From positions 124,001-188,000 of the forward strand of contig NZ_JAHWXQ010000005.1 in NCBI RefSeq assembly GCF_019336435.1: a stretch of DNA of 64,000 bases. The letters are read 5' to 3'. The position numbers and the translations under genes are program-made. The DNA comes from Pontibacter populi (GTDB taxonomy: Bacteria; Bacteroidota; Bacteroidia; Cytophagales; Hymenobacteraceae). Below the pieces are notes generated by a model that saw only the letters and a list, made by a program, of their open reading frames with translations, had not been told where the DNA came from and did no database searches. This document shows positions 15,940-24,306 of the stretch, in pieces. Numbering within the stretch: the first letter of the stretch is position 1; every line of letters begins with the position of its first letter.

Positions 15940-17322
15940 CTACTTCACGACATGTACCCTGAATTTGCGGCCTTTAATTTTACCGTTGTTCAGCTTTTCA
16001 ACTATAGCTTGAGCTTCTGCGCTAGGTACGGCTACAAAGCTGCTGCGGTCCTGCACTTCTATTTTACCAATCTTGTCTGAGGCCATTCCGGTTTCAGCTA
16101 TCAAGGCGCCAACAATATCGCGCGGACTGATCTTGTCTTTACGGCCGGCGTTTATAGTTATCGTAGTAAATGCAGCTACCTGCGCTGTTTGCTGGCCAGG
16201 AGCTTTTTTCAAAAGTTCATCTGCTTTAAGCCATGAGTCCATACGCACCATATCCCAATCGCGAAGCTTACGTTCATCACGCGGGGTGGCAAGGGTATAA
16301 ACTGTTCCTTTTTTGCCGGCACGGCCGGTTCTGCCGCTGCGGTGCTGGTAAGCTGCCAGGTCATCCGGAAGCTCATAATGAACTATAGTTTCCAGCAGGG
16401 CAATGTCTAAACCACGGGCGGCAAGGTCAGTGGCAACCAGCACCTGCGTGGTTCCATTTCTGAAAAGCGTCATCATTTTATCACGGTCAGGCTGCTCCAT
16501 ACCACCATGCAAAGGACGCGCAGCTATGCCTTCCGCTTTTAGGGCATGCGCAAGTTCATCGGCCGCGGCGCGGGTATTACAGAACACCACCGTGCCACCT
16601 GAGTCAATAGTTTTCAAAAGGTTTACGACAACATCCTGTTTCTGCGGTTGCTCTGCTTTTACACCGATCAGTTTCAGCTGGTCAGGAATCGCATTGGCCG
16701 AGGCTTTTATAAACTGCGGATTTTTAAGAGATTCTTTGATCAGGTCCTGCACATCCTGTGGCATAGTTGCCGAAAATAGAATAGCCTGTCGTTTTGCCGG
16801 TAGGGCCTCCATGATCTGGTCGATCTCCTCTTCAAAACCCATCTCCAGCAACTTATCAGCTTCGTCCAACACCAGTTGTTTTACAGTGCTTAAGTCAAGC
16901 GTTTTTCTGAAAAGGTGATCTGTTAAGCGGCCCGGGGTGGCCACAGCAATTTGGGGAGGATGTGCCAGTGAAGCGCGTTCCTGCGAAAATGAATGCCCAC
17001 CGTAAAAAGCGCTGATCTTTAAATTAGGGATATTTTTAGCGTATTGCTTTAACTCCTGGCGTACCTGCAGTGCAAGTTCGCGCGTTGGTACCAGAATCAG
17101 GGCCTGTATCTGTTGCTGCTCCGGGTTTACCTGCTGGATTATGGGCAAACCAAAAGCTGCTGTTTTTCCGCTACCTGTTTCGGCCTGCGCTGCCACATCC
17201 TGGCCTTGCAGCAGCAACGGAATGGCACCTGCCTGCACAGGGGTAGGCGTTGTATAGTTGAGTTCCTGCAGATTTGTTAAAAGAACGGGGAGGAGCTTAA
17301 GATCCTGAAATGTGGTAGCCAT
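15940..17322 (-). CDS. dbpA: DEAD-box RNA helicase DbpA
   Basis: An ATP-dependent RNA helicase for 50S ribosome assembly. The core has a Q motif (TTPTPVQAGAIPLLL), Walker A AETGSGKT, VLDEADKLL, SATMP, and a terminal HRSGRTGRAGKKG. Residues about 385-460 form the DbpA-type RNA-binding domain (INAGRKDKISPRDIVGAL, IGKIEVQD, IKGRKFRVHVVK), which in E. coli DbpA binds hairpin 92 of 23S rRNA. I take the ATG at 17322 (MATTFQDL) rather than the one at 17331 because a -7 box ends only 9 bases before the latter, leaving almost no leader. It converges on the ECF operon. Confidence 0.92.
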   Translation of the reverse strand: MATTFQDLKLLPVLLTNLQELNYTTPTPVQAGAIPLLLQGQDVAAQAETGSGKTAAFGLPIIQQVNPEQQQIQALILVPTRELALQVRQELKQYAKNIPNLKISAFYGGHSFSQERASLAHPPQIAVATPGRLTDHLFRKTLDLSTVKQLVLDEADKLLEMGFEEEIDQIMEALPAKRQAILFSATMPQDVQDLIKESLKNPQFIKASANAIPDQLKLIGVKAEQPQKQDVVVNLLKTIDSGGTVVFCNTRAAADELAHALKAEGIAARPLHGGMEQPDRDKMMTLFRNGTTQVLVATDLAARGLDIALLETIVHYELPDDLAAYQHRSGRTGRAGKKGTVYTLATPRDERKLRDWDMVRMDSWLKADELLKKAPGQQTAQVAAFTTITINAGRKDKISPRDIVGALIAETGMASDKIGKIEVQDRSSFVAVPSAEAQAIVEKLNNGKIKGRKFRVHVVK

Positions 17323-17339
17323 AGTATGCATATAATTTA

Positions 17340-17347
17340 CAAAGGTA
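17340..17347 (-). promoter_or_regulatory. Putative -7 box (TACCTTTG) for dbpA
   Basis: TAnnTTTG match on the minus strand just upstream of dbpA, which favours the downstream start codon. The adjacent 17,380-17,450 stretch carries four AACTATA/TATAGTT copies. Confidence 0.5.
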
Positions 17348-17537
17348 CAAACCAGCCGGCGTTTTAGCTATTCGCCAACTATACCAGCCTGTACCAGCAA
17401 CTATAGTTTTATGATAAAGTACCTATAGTTGTTGCGTTTTTATAGTTGAATTGCTGCTGTAGTTGCCGTTAATTTTTGGATGGACTGACTATAAACTGCA
17501 GCATTTCCCTTTAATTTGAGGCATAAATAATCAATCG

Positions 17538-18410
17538 ATGAAATTCCAGACACCGGATACGTTGCCCACCCAGGACCTGCTTCTTAAAGGCCACATTGCT
17601 GTGATGCCGCTTGAAGCATTCGTTAGCGACTTATCCAGTGTGCCACATCGCCACGATGCGTACCAGTTGATCCTGGTGCAGGAAACCAAAGGAGGCGATA
17701 ACCTGATCGACTTCCGGCGTTACGAAATGACGGAAGGCAGGCTGTTTCTGATCGGGCCGGAGCAGGCACATCAGCGGCAATCGCGGCAGGAGCGGGGCGT
17801 GCTGGTCTTCTTTTCGGAAGCTTTCCTGCAAACGACAGGTATTACGGCCCATGATGCGCTGGTGCTGTTCGGGGCTGTGTATCAACATCCGTATCTCGAC
17901 CTGAAACCGGAACTGCAGCAGATCTTTCTGCAACTTACTGCGCTTATCTCGTTGGAATTGCGGCAGCCGGAGCCAAGCCAGGCAATCCTTTCGCGTTACT
18001 TGTTTATTTTGCTCAATTACCTGCTCCGCGAGTGCCATGTTCAGATCGCGCAATTAACGCCCGCCCGCCACAGCGAACGCCTGTTCAGGCTCAGCAGCCT
18101 GATTGAGGAGCACTTTCAGCAACACAAACCGGTTTCTTTTTACGCCGAAGCCCTCGACATCACGCCCAAACACCTCAACAGCCTGTGCCGCCAATACCTG
18201 CACACCACCGTGGCCGATATGCAGAATGCCCGTTTGCTGCTCGAAAGCAAGCGTTTACTTTACTTCAGCAGCCTGTCAGTTAAAGAGGTTGCCTACCAGC
18301 TGGGCTTCGAAGACGATTCCTATTTTGTACGCTTCTTCCGGCGCATGACAGGCACTACGCCGCTCCAGTTCAGGGCGAGTGGTTCCAAAAGTACCATAGC
18401 TGAAGTTTAA
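17538..18410 (+). CDS. AraC family transcriptional regulator
   Basis: A 290-residue regulator with an N-terminal cupin-like sensor (PHRHDAYQLILVQ, EGRLFLIGPEQAHQ; about 35-90) and a C-terminal AraC/XylS domain (about 190-285: PVSFYAEALDITPKHLNSLCRQY, then VKEVAYQLGFEDDSYFVRFFRRMTGTTPLQFR). Both helix-turn-helices are intact. It lies 58 bases upstream of a drug/metabolite-type exporter on the same strand and may control it. The ligand is unknown. It resembles the regulators Bacteroidota place beside a single efflux gene. Confidence 0.9.
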   Translation: MKFQTPDTLPTQDLLLKGHIAVMPLEAFVSDLSSVPHRHDAYQLILVQETKGGDNLIDFRRYEMTEGRLFLIGPEQAHQRQSRQERGVLVFFSEAFLQTTGITAHDALVLFGAVYQHPYLDLKPELQQIFLQLTALISLELRQPEPSQAILSRYLFILLNYLLRECHVQIAQLTPARHSERLFRLSSLIEEHFQQHKPVSFYAEALDITPKHLNSLCRQYLHTTVADMQNARLLLESKRLLYFSSLSVKEVAYQLGFEDDSYFVRFFRRMTGTTPLQFRASGSKSTIAEV

Positions 18411-18439
18411 TGTGCCGTGACATTGCCTTGTCACTGCTG

Positions 18440-18447
18440 TACCTTTG
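18440..18447 (+). promoter_or_regulatory. Putative -7 box (TACCTTTG) for transporter gene
   Basis: TAnnTTTG match 22 bases upstream of the transporter ATG and downstream of the AraC stop codon, suggesting the transporter has its own promoter. Confidence 0.5.
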
Positions 18448-18468
18448 TAAGGTATAAAATGTATCGTT

Positions 18469-19428
18469 ATGCAGGCGAATCAGAAAATAAAAGCGATTGG
18501 GATTGGGTTGTTGGCATCTGTTTTCTTTTGCTCCACCTACGTCATGAACAGCTTTATATCGGCAGGCAATGGCCACTGGGCCTGGACGGTTTCGCTTCGG
18601 ACTATCTTTATGCTCCTCATCCTGCTGGTTATACTACAGGTAAAACAACAGCTTAAGCCTTTGCTGCTCATCCTGAAAAAGCAACCCGCCGTGTGGTTGT
18701 TCTGGGGAAGTATATGGTTCGGATTTGTATATGTACTGCTCACGGCGGCTGCAGAATTCGGCCCGGGCTGGCTCATTGCCGGTGTATTTCAATTCACTAT
18801 TGTTGCCGGCATTTTGTTGTCCCCGTTTTTGTATAAAGACAGCCGTGCTAAGATTCCGGTACGGGGTCTTTTGCTTTCTATTCTGATTCTGGTGGGGATT
18901 GCGCTCATGCAGTGGAGCCAGCGGAACGGAACATACACAGATGCCCAGTTAATAAGCTGTATCGTGCTTGTGTTGCTGGCCGCTATTATCTGGCCACTGG
19001 CTAATCGTAAACTAATGCTGTTCATTGAAGACCACGATTACCAGATTACCGCCATGCAGCGGGTTGCGGGTACAGCAATCGGAGGTTTGCCGGCATTGCT
19101 GTTGCTGATGGGTTATGGATATACAGAGGCCGGCCTGCCAGGGGATCAACAGCTGCTTGCTATAGTTGTCATTGCCATCTGTTCGGGTGTAATTGGCTGC
19201 GTGCTGTTCTTTAAAGCTACCGATATGGTGCGCTCCGATAGTGCAGCGCTGGCCGCCGTGGAAGCAACGCAGTCCGTGGAGATTCTGTCTACCGTCGTAG
19301 GAGAGGTACTGCTACTTGGTATTGCCTGGCCGAATCTTTACGGCAACATCGGTATGCTCCTGATCATGGGTGGATTGATCCTGTATAGTGTACCGGCACG
19401 AAGAAAAGTGCTGAGCCCGGCGCGTTAA
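18469..19428 (+). CDS. Multidrug-resistance efflux transporter, DMT superfamily
   Basis: A 319-residue membrane protein with about ten hydrophobic helices in two EamA-like halves, matching the EmrE-type 'multidrug resistance efflux transporter' branch of the drug/metabolite transporter superfamily. Typical features are the STYVMNSFISAGNGHWAWTV first loop and the ATDMVRSDSAALAAVEATQS segment in the second half. The substrate is unknown. An AraC regulator gene lies directly upstream. The stop codon is separated from that of the convergent LytTR regulator by a single base, so the two transcripts must overlap; there is no room for a terminator. Confidence 0.85.
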   Translation: MQANQKIKAIGIGLLASVFFCSTYVMNSFISAGNGHWAWTVSLRTIFMLLILLVILQVKQQLKPLLLILKKQPAVWLFWGSIWFGFVYVLLTAAAEFGPGWLIAGVFQFTIVAGILLSPFLYKDSRAKIPVRGLLLSILILVGIALMQWSQRNGTYTDAQLISCIVLVLLAAIIWPLANRKLMLFIEDHDYQITAMQRVAGTAIGGLPALLLLMGYGYTEAGLPGDQQLLAIVVIAICSGVIGCVLFFKATDMVRSDSAALAAVEATQSVEILSTVVGEVLLLGIAWPNLYGNIGMLLIMGGLILYSVPARRKVLSPAR

Positions 19429-19429
19429 A

Positions 19430-20170
19430 CTATACGTTGTTCTTTTCCCGGATCATGTTCAGGAAACTGTCGCGATAGGTTTCTCCAATCGGGATGGCTT
19501 TGTCGCCAATATAAACGGTGTTACCATCCACCATACTCACTTTATCGATAGAAATGATGTAGGAGCGGTGCACGCGGTAAAAAGGTGGCTGCGGCAGTTG
19601 TCCGTTCAGTTCAGTAAGGGACTGATACGTTACCAGACGCTGGCCCGGCAGGTACATCGAAATATAGTTCTTTAGCCCCTCTACATATAGAATGTCGTTG
19701 TAGGCTACTTTCAGGAATTTGTTTTTGCTCTCACCCTTCACAAACATATAGTCGGGTGCCGGAGCGCCGGGCTGAACTATAAGCTCCGGGGCAGCAGGTA
19801 TTGCTACAGACTCCTGTTGAATAATACTTTTCGCTTTGGTTACCGCTTTCAGGAAACGGTCGAAGGGAATCGGTTTGAGCAGGTAATCCACAACATCATG
19901 CTCATAGCCTTCCAGGGCAAACTCCGGGTACGCTGTGGTCAGGATCACCTTGCATTTGCTGCCGCAGATCTTTAGAAACTGTATTCCAGTGAGCTCGGGC
20001 ATCTGTATATCCAGGAAAACCAGGTCCGCTTTGCCATCCTGCACCCAGTTAATGGCCTCTATCGGGCTGGTTGTATTGCCGGCCAGTTCCAGGAAAGGCA
20101 CCTTGCTTATGTAATCAGCAATGATATTGGTAGCGTAGGCTTCGTCGTCAACAGCTATGCAGCGAATCAT
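19430..20170 (-). CDS. LytTR-family response regulator
   Basis: A 246-residue response regulator. The receiver domain (1-118) has the acidic pair DDE (8-10), phosphoacceptor Asp54 in LVFLDIQMPE and Lys in LLKPIPFDRF. The LytTR DNA-binding domain is at about 145-245 (MFVKGESKNKFLKVAYNDILYVEGLKNYI; FYRVHRSYIISIDKV). It follows the sensor kinase gene after 171 bases that contain an 8-bp-period repeat. Together they form a LytS/LytR-type pair, divergent from a large outer-membrane barrel gene that is the likely target. Confidence 0.92.
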   Translation of the reverse strand: MIRCIAVDDEAYATNIIADYISKVPFLELAGNTTSPIEAINWVQDGKADLVFLDIQMPELTGIQFLKICGSKCKVILTTAYPEFALEGYEHDVVDYLLKPIPFDRFLKAVTKAKSIIQQESVAIPAAPELIVQPGAPAPDYMFVKGESKNKFLKVAYNDILYVEGLKNYISMYLPGQRLVTYQSLTELNGQLPQPPFYRVHRSYIISIDKVSMVDGNTVYIGDKAIPIGETYRDSFLNMIREKNNV

Positions 20171-20174
20171 ATTA

Positions 20175-20214
20175 AGTTTGTGAGTTTAGGAGTTAGAGAG
20201 TTTAAGCGTTAAAA
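20175..20214. repeat. Five-unit 8-bp degenerate tandem repeat (AGTTNNNN)
   Basis: Units AGTTTGTG, AGTTTAGG, AGTTAGAG, AGTTTAAG and CGTTAAAA follow each other without gaps, right upstream of the response-regulator start codon. The same unit recurs at 63,574-63,635 and 63,763-63,831. Confidence 0.75.
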
Positions 20215-20341
20215 GATAAGGGTTTTGCCGTAATTCTCATATAATGTTTCAAACCTCCGACTGCATTTAAGCAACTAAAGTTTACTGGTAATACACAGCT
20301 AAAAAACATCTGAAAGAAATTATAGCTTGATGCACATTACA

Positions 20342-21358
20342 TCAGATCTGCTGTAGCTTCATTTTTGTTGTATAGTGGTGTGCATCTTCTTCAATTTGCA
20401 GGGAGTATTGGTTGGGGTAGAGCAGCTCCAGGCGGCGGCGGATGTTTGGTAAGCCTACACCTGTGGTCTGGTCTTTTTGATGGTGATTGATGCGGTTACT
20501 TACCTCGAAGTATAATTGCTGGTCCTGCACATTTAAACAGATAGTTACCGGCGAGGCGGGGTCATCTACCACCCCGTGTTTTAGGGCATTTTCTACAAAA
20601 GGAATCAGCACCAGCGAGGGCACGCGCTGCCCGTTTACATGGCCCTGAATTTCAAAGTTCACAAAAAACTTCTCATCAAACCGGAGACGATAGATGTCGA
20701 TATAGTTCTGGAGGTAATCGATCTCTTTCTGCAGCTCTATTTTGCCGTCCTGGCTCTCGTGCAGCATGTAGCGCATCAAGTCCGAGAGTTTGATGATCGC
20801 ATTGCCCAGTTTATCGGAAACCGGGTAGGCCAGCGAGTAAATATAGTTGAGTGTGTTGTATAAAAAGTGCGGGTTTACCTGTGACTTCAGGAAGGCCAGC
20901 TCGGCCTGTGTTTTCTCCTGGCGCAGACTACGGTTTTCACGTTCTTTCTGCAGTGTAGACTCAAACGCCCATACCACGCCGCCCATAAAAATGCCCGGTA
21001 GCGACCAATAGATATTATCGAATAAGAAATAGCTGAAAGCAGTGCCATCGCTATAGTTGCTAAACCCGAAAAAGATATCGAACAACACTTCCTCTACCAA
21101 ATAGCGCAGACATATATAAAGCACCATCACACCTATAATGCCCGGGGCCAGCACCAGCCAGTGGCGGTAGCGCAACCAGAGTGGAAACAGCAGCAGGTAA
21201 CAGACATAGAACTGTACCATGTACAGGAAGATCTGTGATAGCGTGAGCAGGAGCACTCTATAGTCCCATTCGTAAATAAAGTACCCCGACAGTGCGTAAC
21301 CGATCAGGATCGACCAGCCCAGCAGGTGCCACCCCATTCTTTTATATTGCGGATTCAT
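20342..21358 (-). CDS. Sensor histidine kinase, LytS/YehU type
   Basis: A 338-residue membrane kinase. About four membrane segments occupy residues 8-130. A short coiled coil follows, then the His_kinase domain with phosphoacceptor His in SQVNPHFLYNTLNYIYSLAY (about 165), and an HATPase domain with N box PFVENALKHGV and a TTGVGLPNIRRRLEL G-box. There is no periplasmic sensor domain, so the stimulus is probably sensed in or near the membrane. It is the first gene of the pair with the LytTR regulator. Its start lies about 210 bases from the divergent barrel gene. Confidence 0.92.
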   Translation of the reverse strand: MNPQYKRMGWHLLGWSILIGYALSGYFIYEWDYRVLLLTLSQIFLYMVQFYVCYLLLFPLWLRYRHWLVLAPGIIGVMVLYICLRYLVEEVLFDIFFGFSNYSDGTAFSYFLFDNIYWSLPGIFMGGVVWAFESTLQKERENRSLRQEKTQAELAFLKSQVNPHFLYNTLNYIYSLAYPVSDKLGNAIIKLSDLMRYMLHESQDGKIELQKEIDYLQNYIDIYRLRFDEKFFVNFEIQGHVNGQRVPSLVLIPFVENALKHGVVDDPASPVTICLNVQDQQLYFEVSNRINHHQKDQTTGVGLPNIRRRLELLYPNQYSLQIEEDAHHYTTKMKLQQI

Positions 21359-21436
21359 GTTCTAAAGCTATATATAAACAGGAACATTTTACACTTCTTT
21401 TATCCCAACCGCCAGGTTTATAGTCCGGAGCACAGT

Positions 21437-21451
21437 GTTCGTTATCCGAAC
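21437..21451. promoter_or_regulatory. Short inverted repeat in divergent kinase/barrel promoter region
   Basis: GTTCG-N5-CGAAC is a 5-bp-arm inverted repeat between the two divergent genes. It could be a regulator site, but LytTR proteins usually bind direct repeats, so this is tentative. Confidence 0.25.
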
Positions 21452-21570
21452 CCTTATTTGAGCTGCTATTCAGGCTTTGGATAATGTTTTGTGTTGTTGG
21501 GATAGTTTAATTTCTGAGGCGCCGGGCGTGCTGCATCTTTGGTGCAACATTAACGCTAAACCTCTGAACC

Positions 21571-23985
21571 ATGAACAACTTTACCGCACGCCTTTGCTTC
21601 TCACTTTTGTTTATCGGATTAAACTTTATCGCATTAACTATCCAGGCACAGTCAACTATAAAAGGGATCGTAACGAACGCGGCCACACAGGAACCGCAGG
21701 CCTATAGTACCGTGGTGTTACTGCAACTGCCCGATTCTACTGCTGCCGGCACCAACATGACCGACGAGGCAGGAGCGTATAGTTTTGGGAATGTGAAGCC
21801 GGGCATGTATGCTGTGAAAGCGCTGATGGTTGGATTTGCACCTGCTCATAGTGCAGCGTTTGAATTGAAGCAGCAGGTAATTCAGGTTCCAGCTATACCG
21901 ATGCTGGAGAAAGCCAATGCGCTGCAGGAAGTGGTTGTAAAAGGTCAAAAGCCTGCGCTGGAACAGCTCGCAGACCGCCTGGTGCTAAATGTGGAGCAAC
22001 TGAATACCGCAGGCGATAACTCGCTGGAAGTACTGAAGAAGGCACCCGGCGTGCGACTGGATAAGGACGACAACATCATATTCAGAGGAAGCAGCAATGT
22101 AAATGTGATGATCAATGGCAAAATGACTTACATGAGTGGCAGCGAACTGCAGAGTTACCTGAAATCATTGCCAGCTACGGCTGTAAGCAAAGTGGAGCTG
22201 ATAGCAAACCCGCCTGCCTCTTTCGATGCAGCAGGTACGGCTGGTATCATCAACATACAGCTAAAAAGAGATGAGACGTTGGGGATGAACGGAACATCCA
22301 ATATTGGTCTGGGATATGGCAGATACGAGAAAGTGAACGGCGGCCTGAACCTAAACTATAACACGGGAAAGGTGAGCCTTTTCACACACTTCAGTACCGG
22401 CCACTATAACTCTTTTAACCGCCTCACCCTTGAGCGCAACATAAACGACAGCCTGTACAGACAGGTAAATTACTGGCACCCGATCACCAAAACCTTTAAC
22501 CTGGCAGCAGGCGCCGATTATTTCATCAACAAAAAGCATACGGTAGGCATTATGGCGAAAGGCTATAGTTCACCGGAAAATACGCTGACCACCAGCAACT
22601 CTGTGAACTATGACACGCAGGGAAAAGCCTTTGGTAGCCTGGATATGCACAACCCCAAAAAGTCCGGCTCGGACAACTATAGCCTTAACCTGAACTATAA
22701 GTTTGACATCAGTGCAGGCCGCTCGCTGAGTTTCGATGCCGATTATGTGCGCTATAGCAGGGATGCCGATGAAAACTTTACCAACACTTTTTACAATGTA
22801 ACAGGCGAGGCTACAGAGGCGCCAACACAACTGCGCAGCTATACAGGAGCAGATGCTATTATCAGATCGTTAAAAACGGATTATGTGCATACGTTCGGGG
22901 AAGGCTACAAAGCAGAAGCAGGAATAAAGGCCAGCTGGGTTGGCAACGACAGCAACATTAAGTTTGAAGAGCAGCAGGAGCAGGGCTGGGTAAATGACGA
23001 GAAGCGCACCAACAGTTTTGTGTACAACGAAACCATACAGGCAGCTTACCTGAGCCTGAGCAGAAAGTTCAGCGAGAAACTGAGCATGAAGGCCGGCATC
23101 AGGGCAGAGCGCACGACAGCAGACGGATACTCGCTGACCGCCAAAGTGGTGGACCAGGATTACGTGCAGTTTTTCCCAAGCTTTTTTGTGAGCTACAGTG
23201 CGAATGATGAGAACCGTTTTTCAGCATCCTACAGTCGCCGCATCAGCCGTCCGTCGTACAGTAGCCTGAACCCTTTCACCTTTTTCTCAGACCCCTATAC
23301 TGCCCTGGAAGGTAATCCATTTCTGGAGCCATCTTATTCCAACTCGCTGCAGGCCAGCTATACGTACAAAAACTTCCAGCTACTGAGCATCAGCTACCTG
23401 CAGTCGAACAACTTTGTGACCAGTGTGATCGAGCAGAACGACGAGACGAAAGTGAGCATCAGTAGACCCGAAAACCTGAGTCAGGCTACAAACCTGAGCC
23501 TAAGCAGCGGAGGCAGTTTTCCGGTAACCAACTGGTGGAATTCCGATCTGCAATTGTCCGGCTCTTTCGACAGAATTAATACACCGGTAAATGGCAATGC
23601 TTACAACCAGGAACAATTTGCCTGGTCGGCCAGCATGGAGCAGCATTTCAGTCTGCCGAAAGCTTTCAAACTGCAGTTCTCAGGATACTATAGCTCCCCA
23701 TCTATACAAGGTTTGTACAATACGCTGGCTAATTACCAGTTCGATCTGGGTGTGAAGAAAACCATCTGGAACGAGAAGGCAACTATAAGCTTGAAACTGA
23801 GTGATATCTTTGACAGCAGCCGTTCTAAAGCCACGCTGAAGTATAACAACGTGGATATGTACTGGCAAAACCAGTGGGAGAGCCGCAGACTTAATTTGTC
23901 GTTCAACTATAAGTTTGGTAGCTCTAAAGTAAAAGCAGCCCGTAGCCGCAAAACAGGAACAGCCGAAGAGGAGGGACGGCTATAG
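21571..23985 (+). CDS. Outer-membrane beta-barrel protein (OMP_b-brl family, TonB-receptor-like)
   Basis: An 804-residue outer-membrane protein. The signal peptide ends near residue 26. A carboxypeptidase-regulatory-like beta-sandwich spans about 28-110 (IKGIVTNAATQEPQAYSTVVL). A plug-like segment follows at about 115-220 (VVVKGQKPALEQLADRLVLNVE; VLKKAPGVRL; INGKMTYMSG), then a long barrel with alternating aromatic strands. The C-terminal tail SSKVKAARSRKTG is basic rather than a terminal aromatic strand. Proteins of this type often sit beside a LytTR two-component pair, as here. The substrate is not predictable; no SusD partner is present. Confidence 0.88.
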   Translation: MNNFTARLCFSLLFIGLNFIALTIQAQSTIKGIVTNAATQEPQAYSTVVLLQLPDSTAAGTNMTDEAGAYSFGNVKPGMYAVKALMVGFAPAHSAAFELKQQVIQVPAIPMLEKANALQEVVVKGQKPALEQLADRLVLNVEQLNTAGDNSLEVLKKAPGVRLDKDDNIIFRGSSNVNVMINGKMTYMSGSELQSYLKSLPATAVSKVELIANPPASFDAAGTAGIINIQLKRDETLGMNGTSNIGLGYGRYEKVNGGLNLNYNTGKVSLFTHFSTGHYNSFNRLTLERNINDSLYRQVNYWHPITKTFNLAAGADYFINKKHTVGIMAKGYSSPENTLTTSNSVNYDTQGKAFGSLDMHNPKKSGSDNYSLNLNYKFDISAGRSLSFDADYVRYSRDADENFTNTFYNVTGEATEAPTQLRSYTGADAIIRSLKTDYVHTFGEGYKAEAGIKASWVGNDSNIKFEEQQEQGWVNDEKRTNSFVYNETIQAAYLSLSRKFSEKLSMKAGIRAERTTADGYSLTAKVVDQDYVQFFPSFFVSYSANDENRFSASYSRRISRPSYSSLNPFTFFSDPYTALEGNPFLEPSYSNSLQASYTYKNFQLLSISYLQSNNFVTSVIEQNDETKVSISRPENLSQATNLSLSSGGSFPVTNWWNSDLQLSGSFDRINTPVNGNAYNQEQFAWSASMEQHFSLPKAFKLQFSGYYSSPSIQGLYNTLANYQFDLGVKKTIWNEKATISLKLSDIFDSSRSKATLKYNNVDMYWQNQWESRRLNLSFNYKFGSSKVKAARSRKTGTAEEEGRL

Positions 23986-24306
23986 TCTCAAACTATAAAC
24001 TTATGATCTGAAGTGCCGGAATGATAGCTATTCATAAGCTTCTATTCCGGCACTTTTGCTTTACAGTTTCTCTTGCGTTTTTCTCTTCACACACGCTCTT
24101 TTCATATGCTTTACCATTTATGATCTGACTATAGTTTGTTGCGCCAACTATAGCATATGGTGCTACCCAATGAGCAATATCAATTACTTGATACTATAGT
24201 TCTGATTCGGATAATATTTCCGGTGTTTGGTATAATTTTATTCTCAAGCTAAAATATAAAAGGCACTTTTGATACATAATCAACAGCACCTAAACCACTA
24301 CTCCTT
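23986..24306. other. Intergenic spacer with four iterated-motif copies
   Basis: This 321-base spacer begins with the terminator at 24,011-24,062. The rest is noncoding and holds several CTATAG copies (near 23,990, 24,130, 24,148 and 24,195). The promoter of the downstream secreted-protein gene must lie here, but I found no clear TAnnTTTG box. Confidence 0.5.
24011..24062 (+). terminator. Hairpin terminator after barrel gene
   Basis: AAGTGCCGGAAT pairs with ATTCCGGCACTT, followed by a TTTGCTTT tail. Confidence 0.8.
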
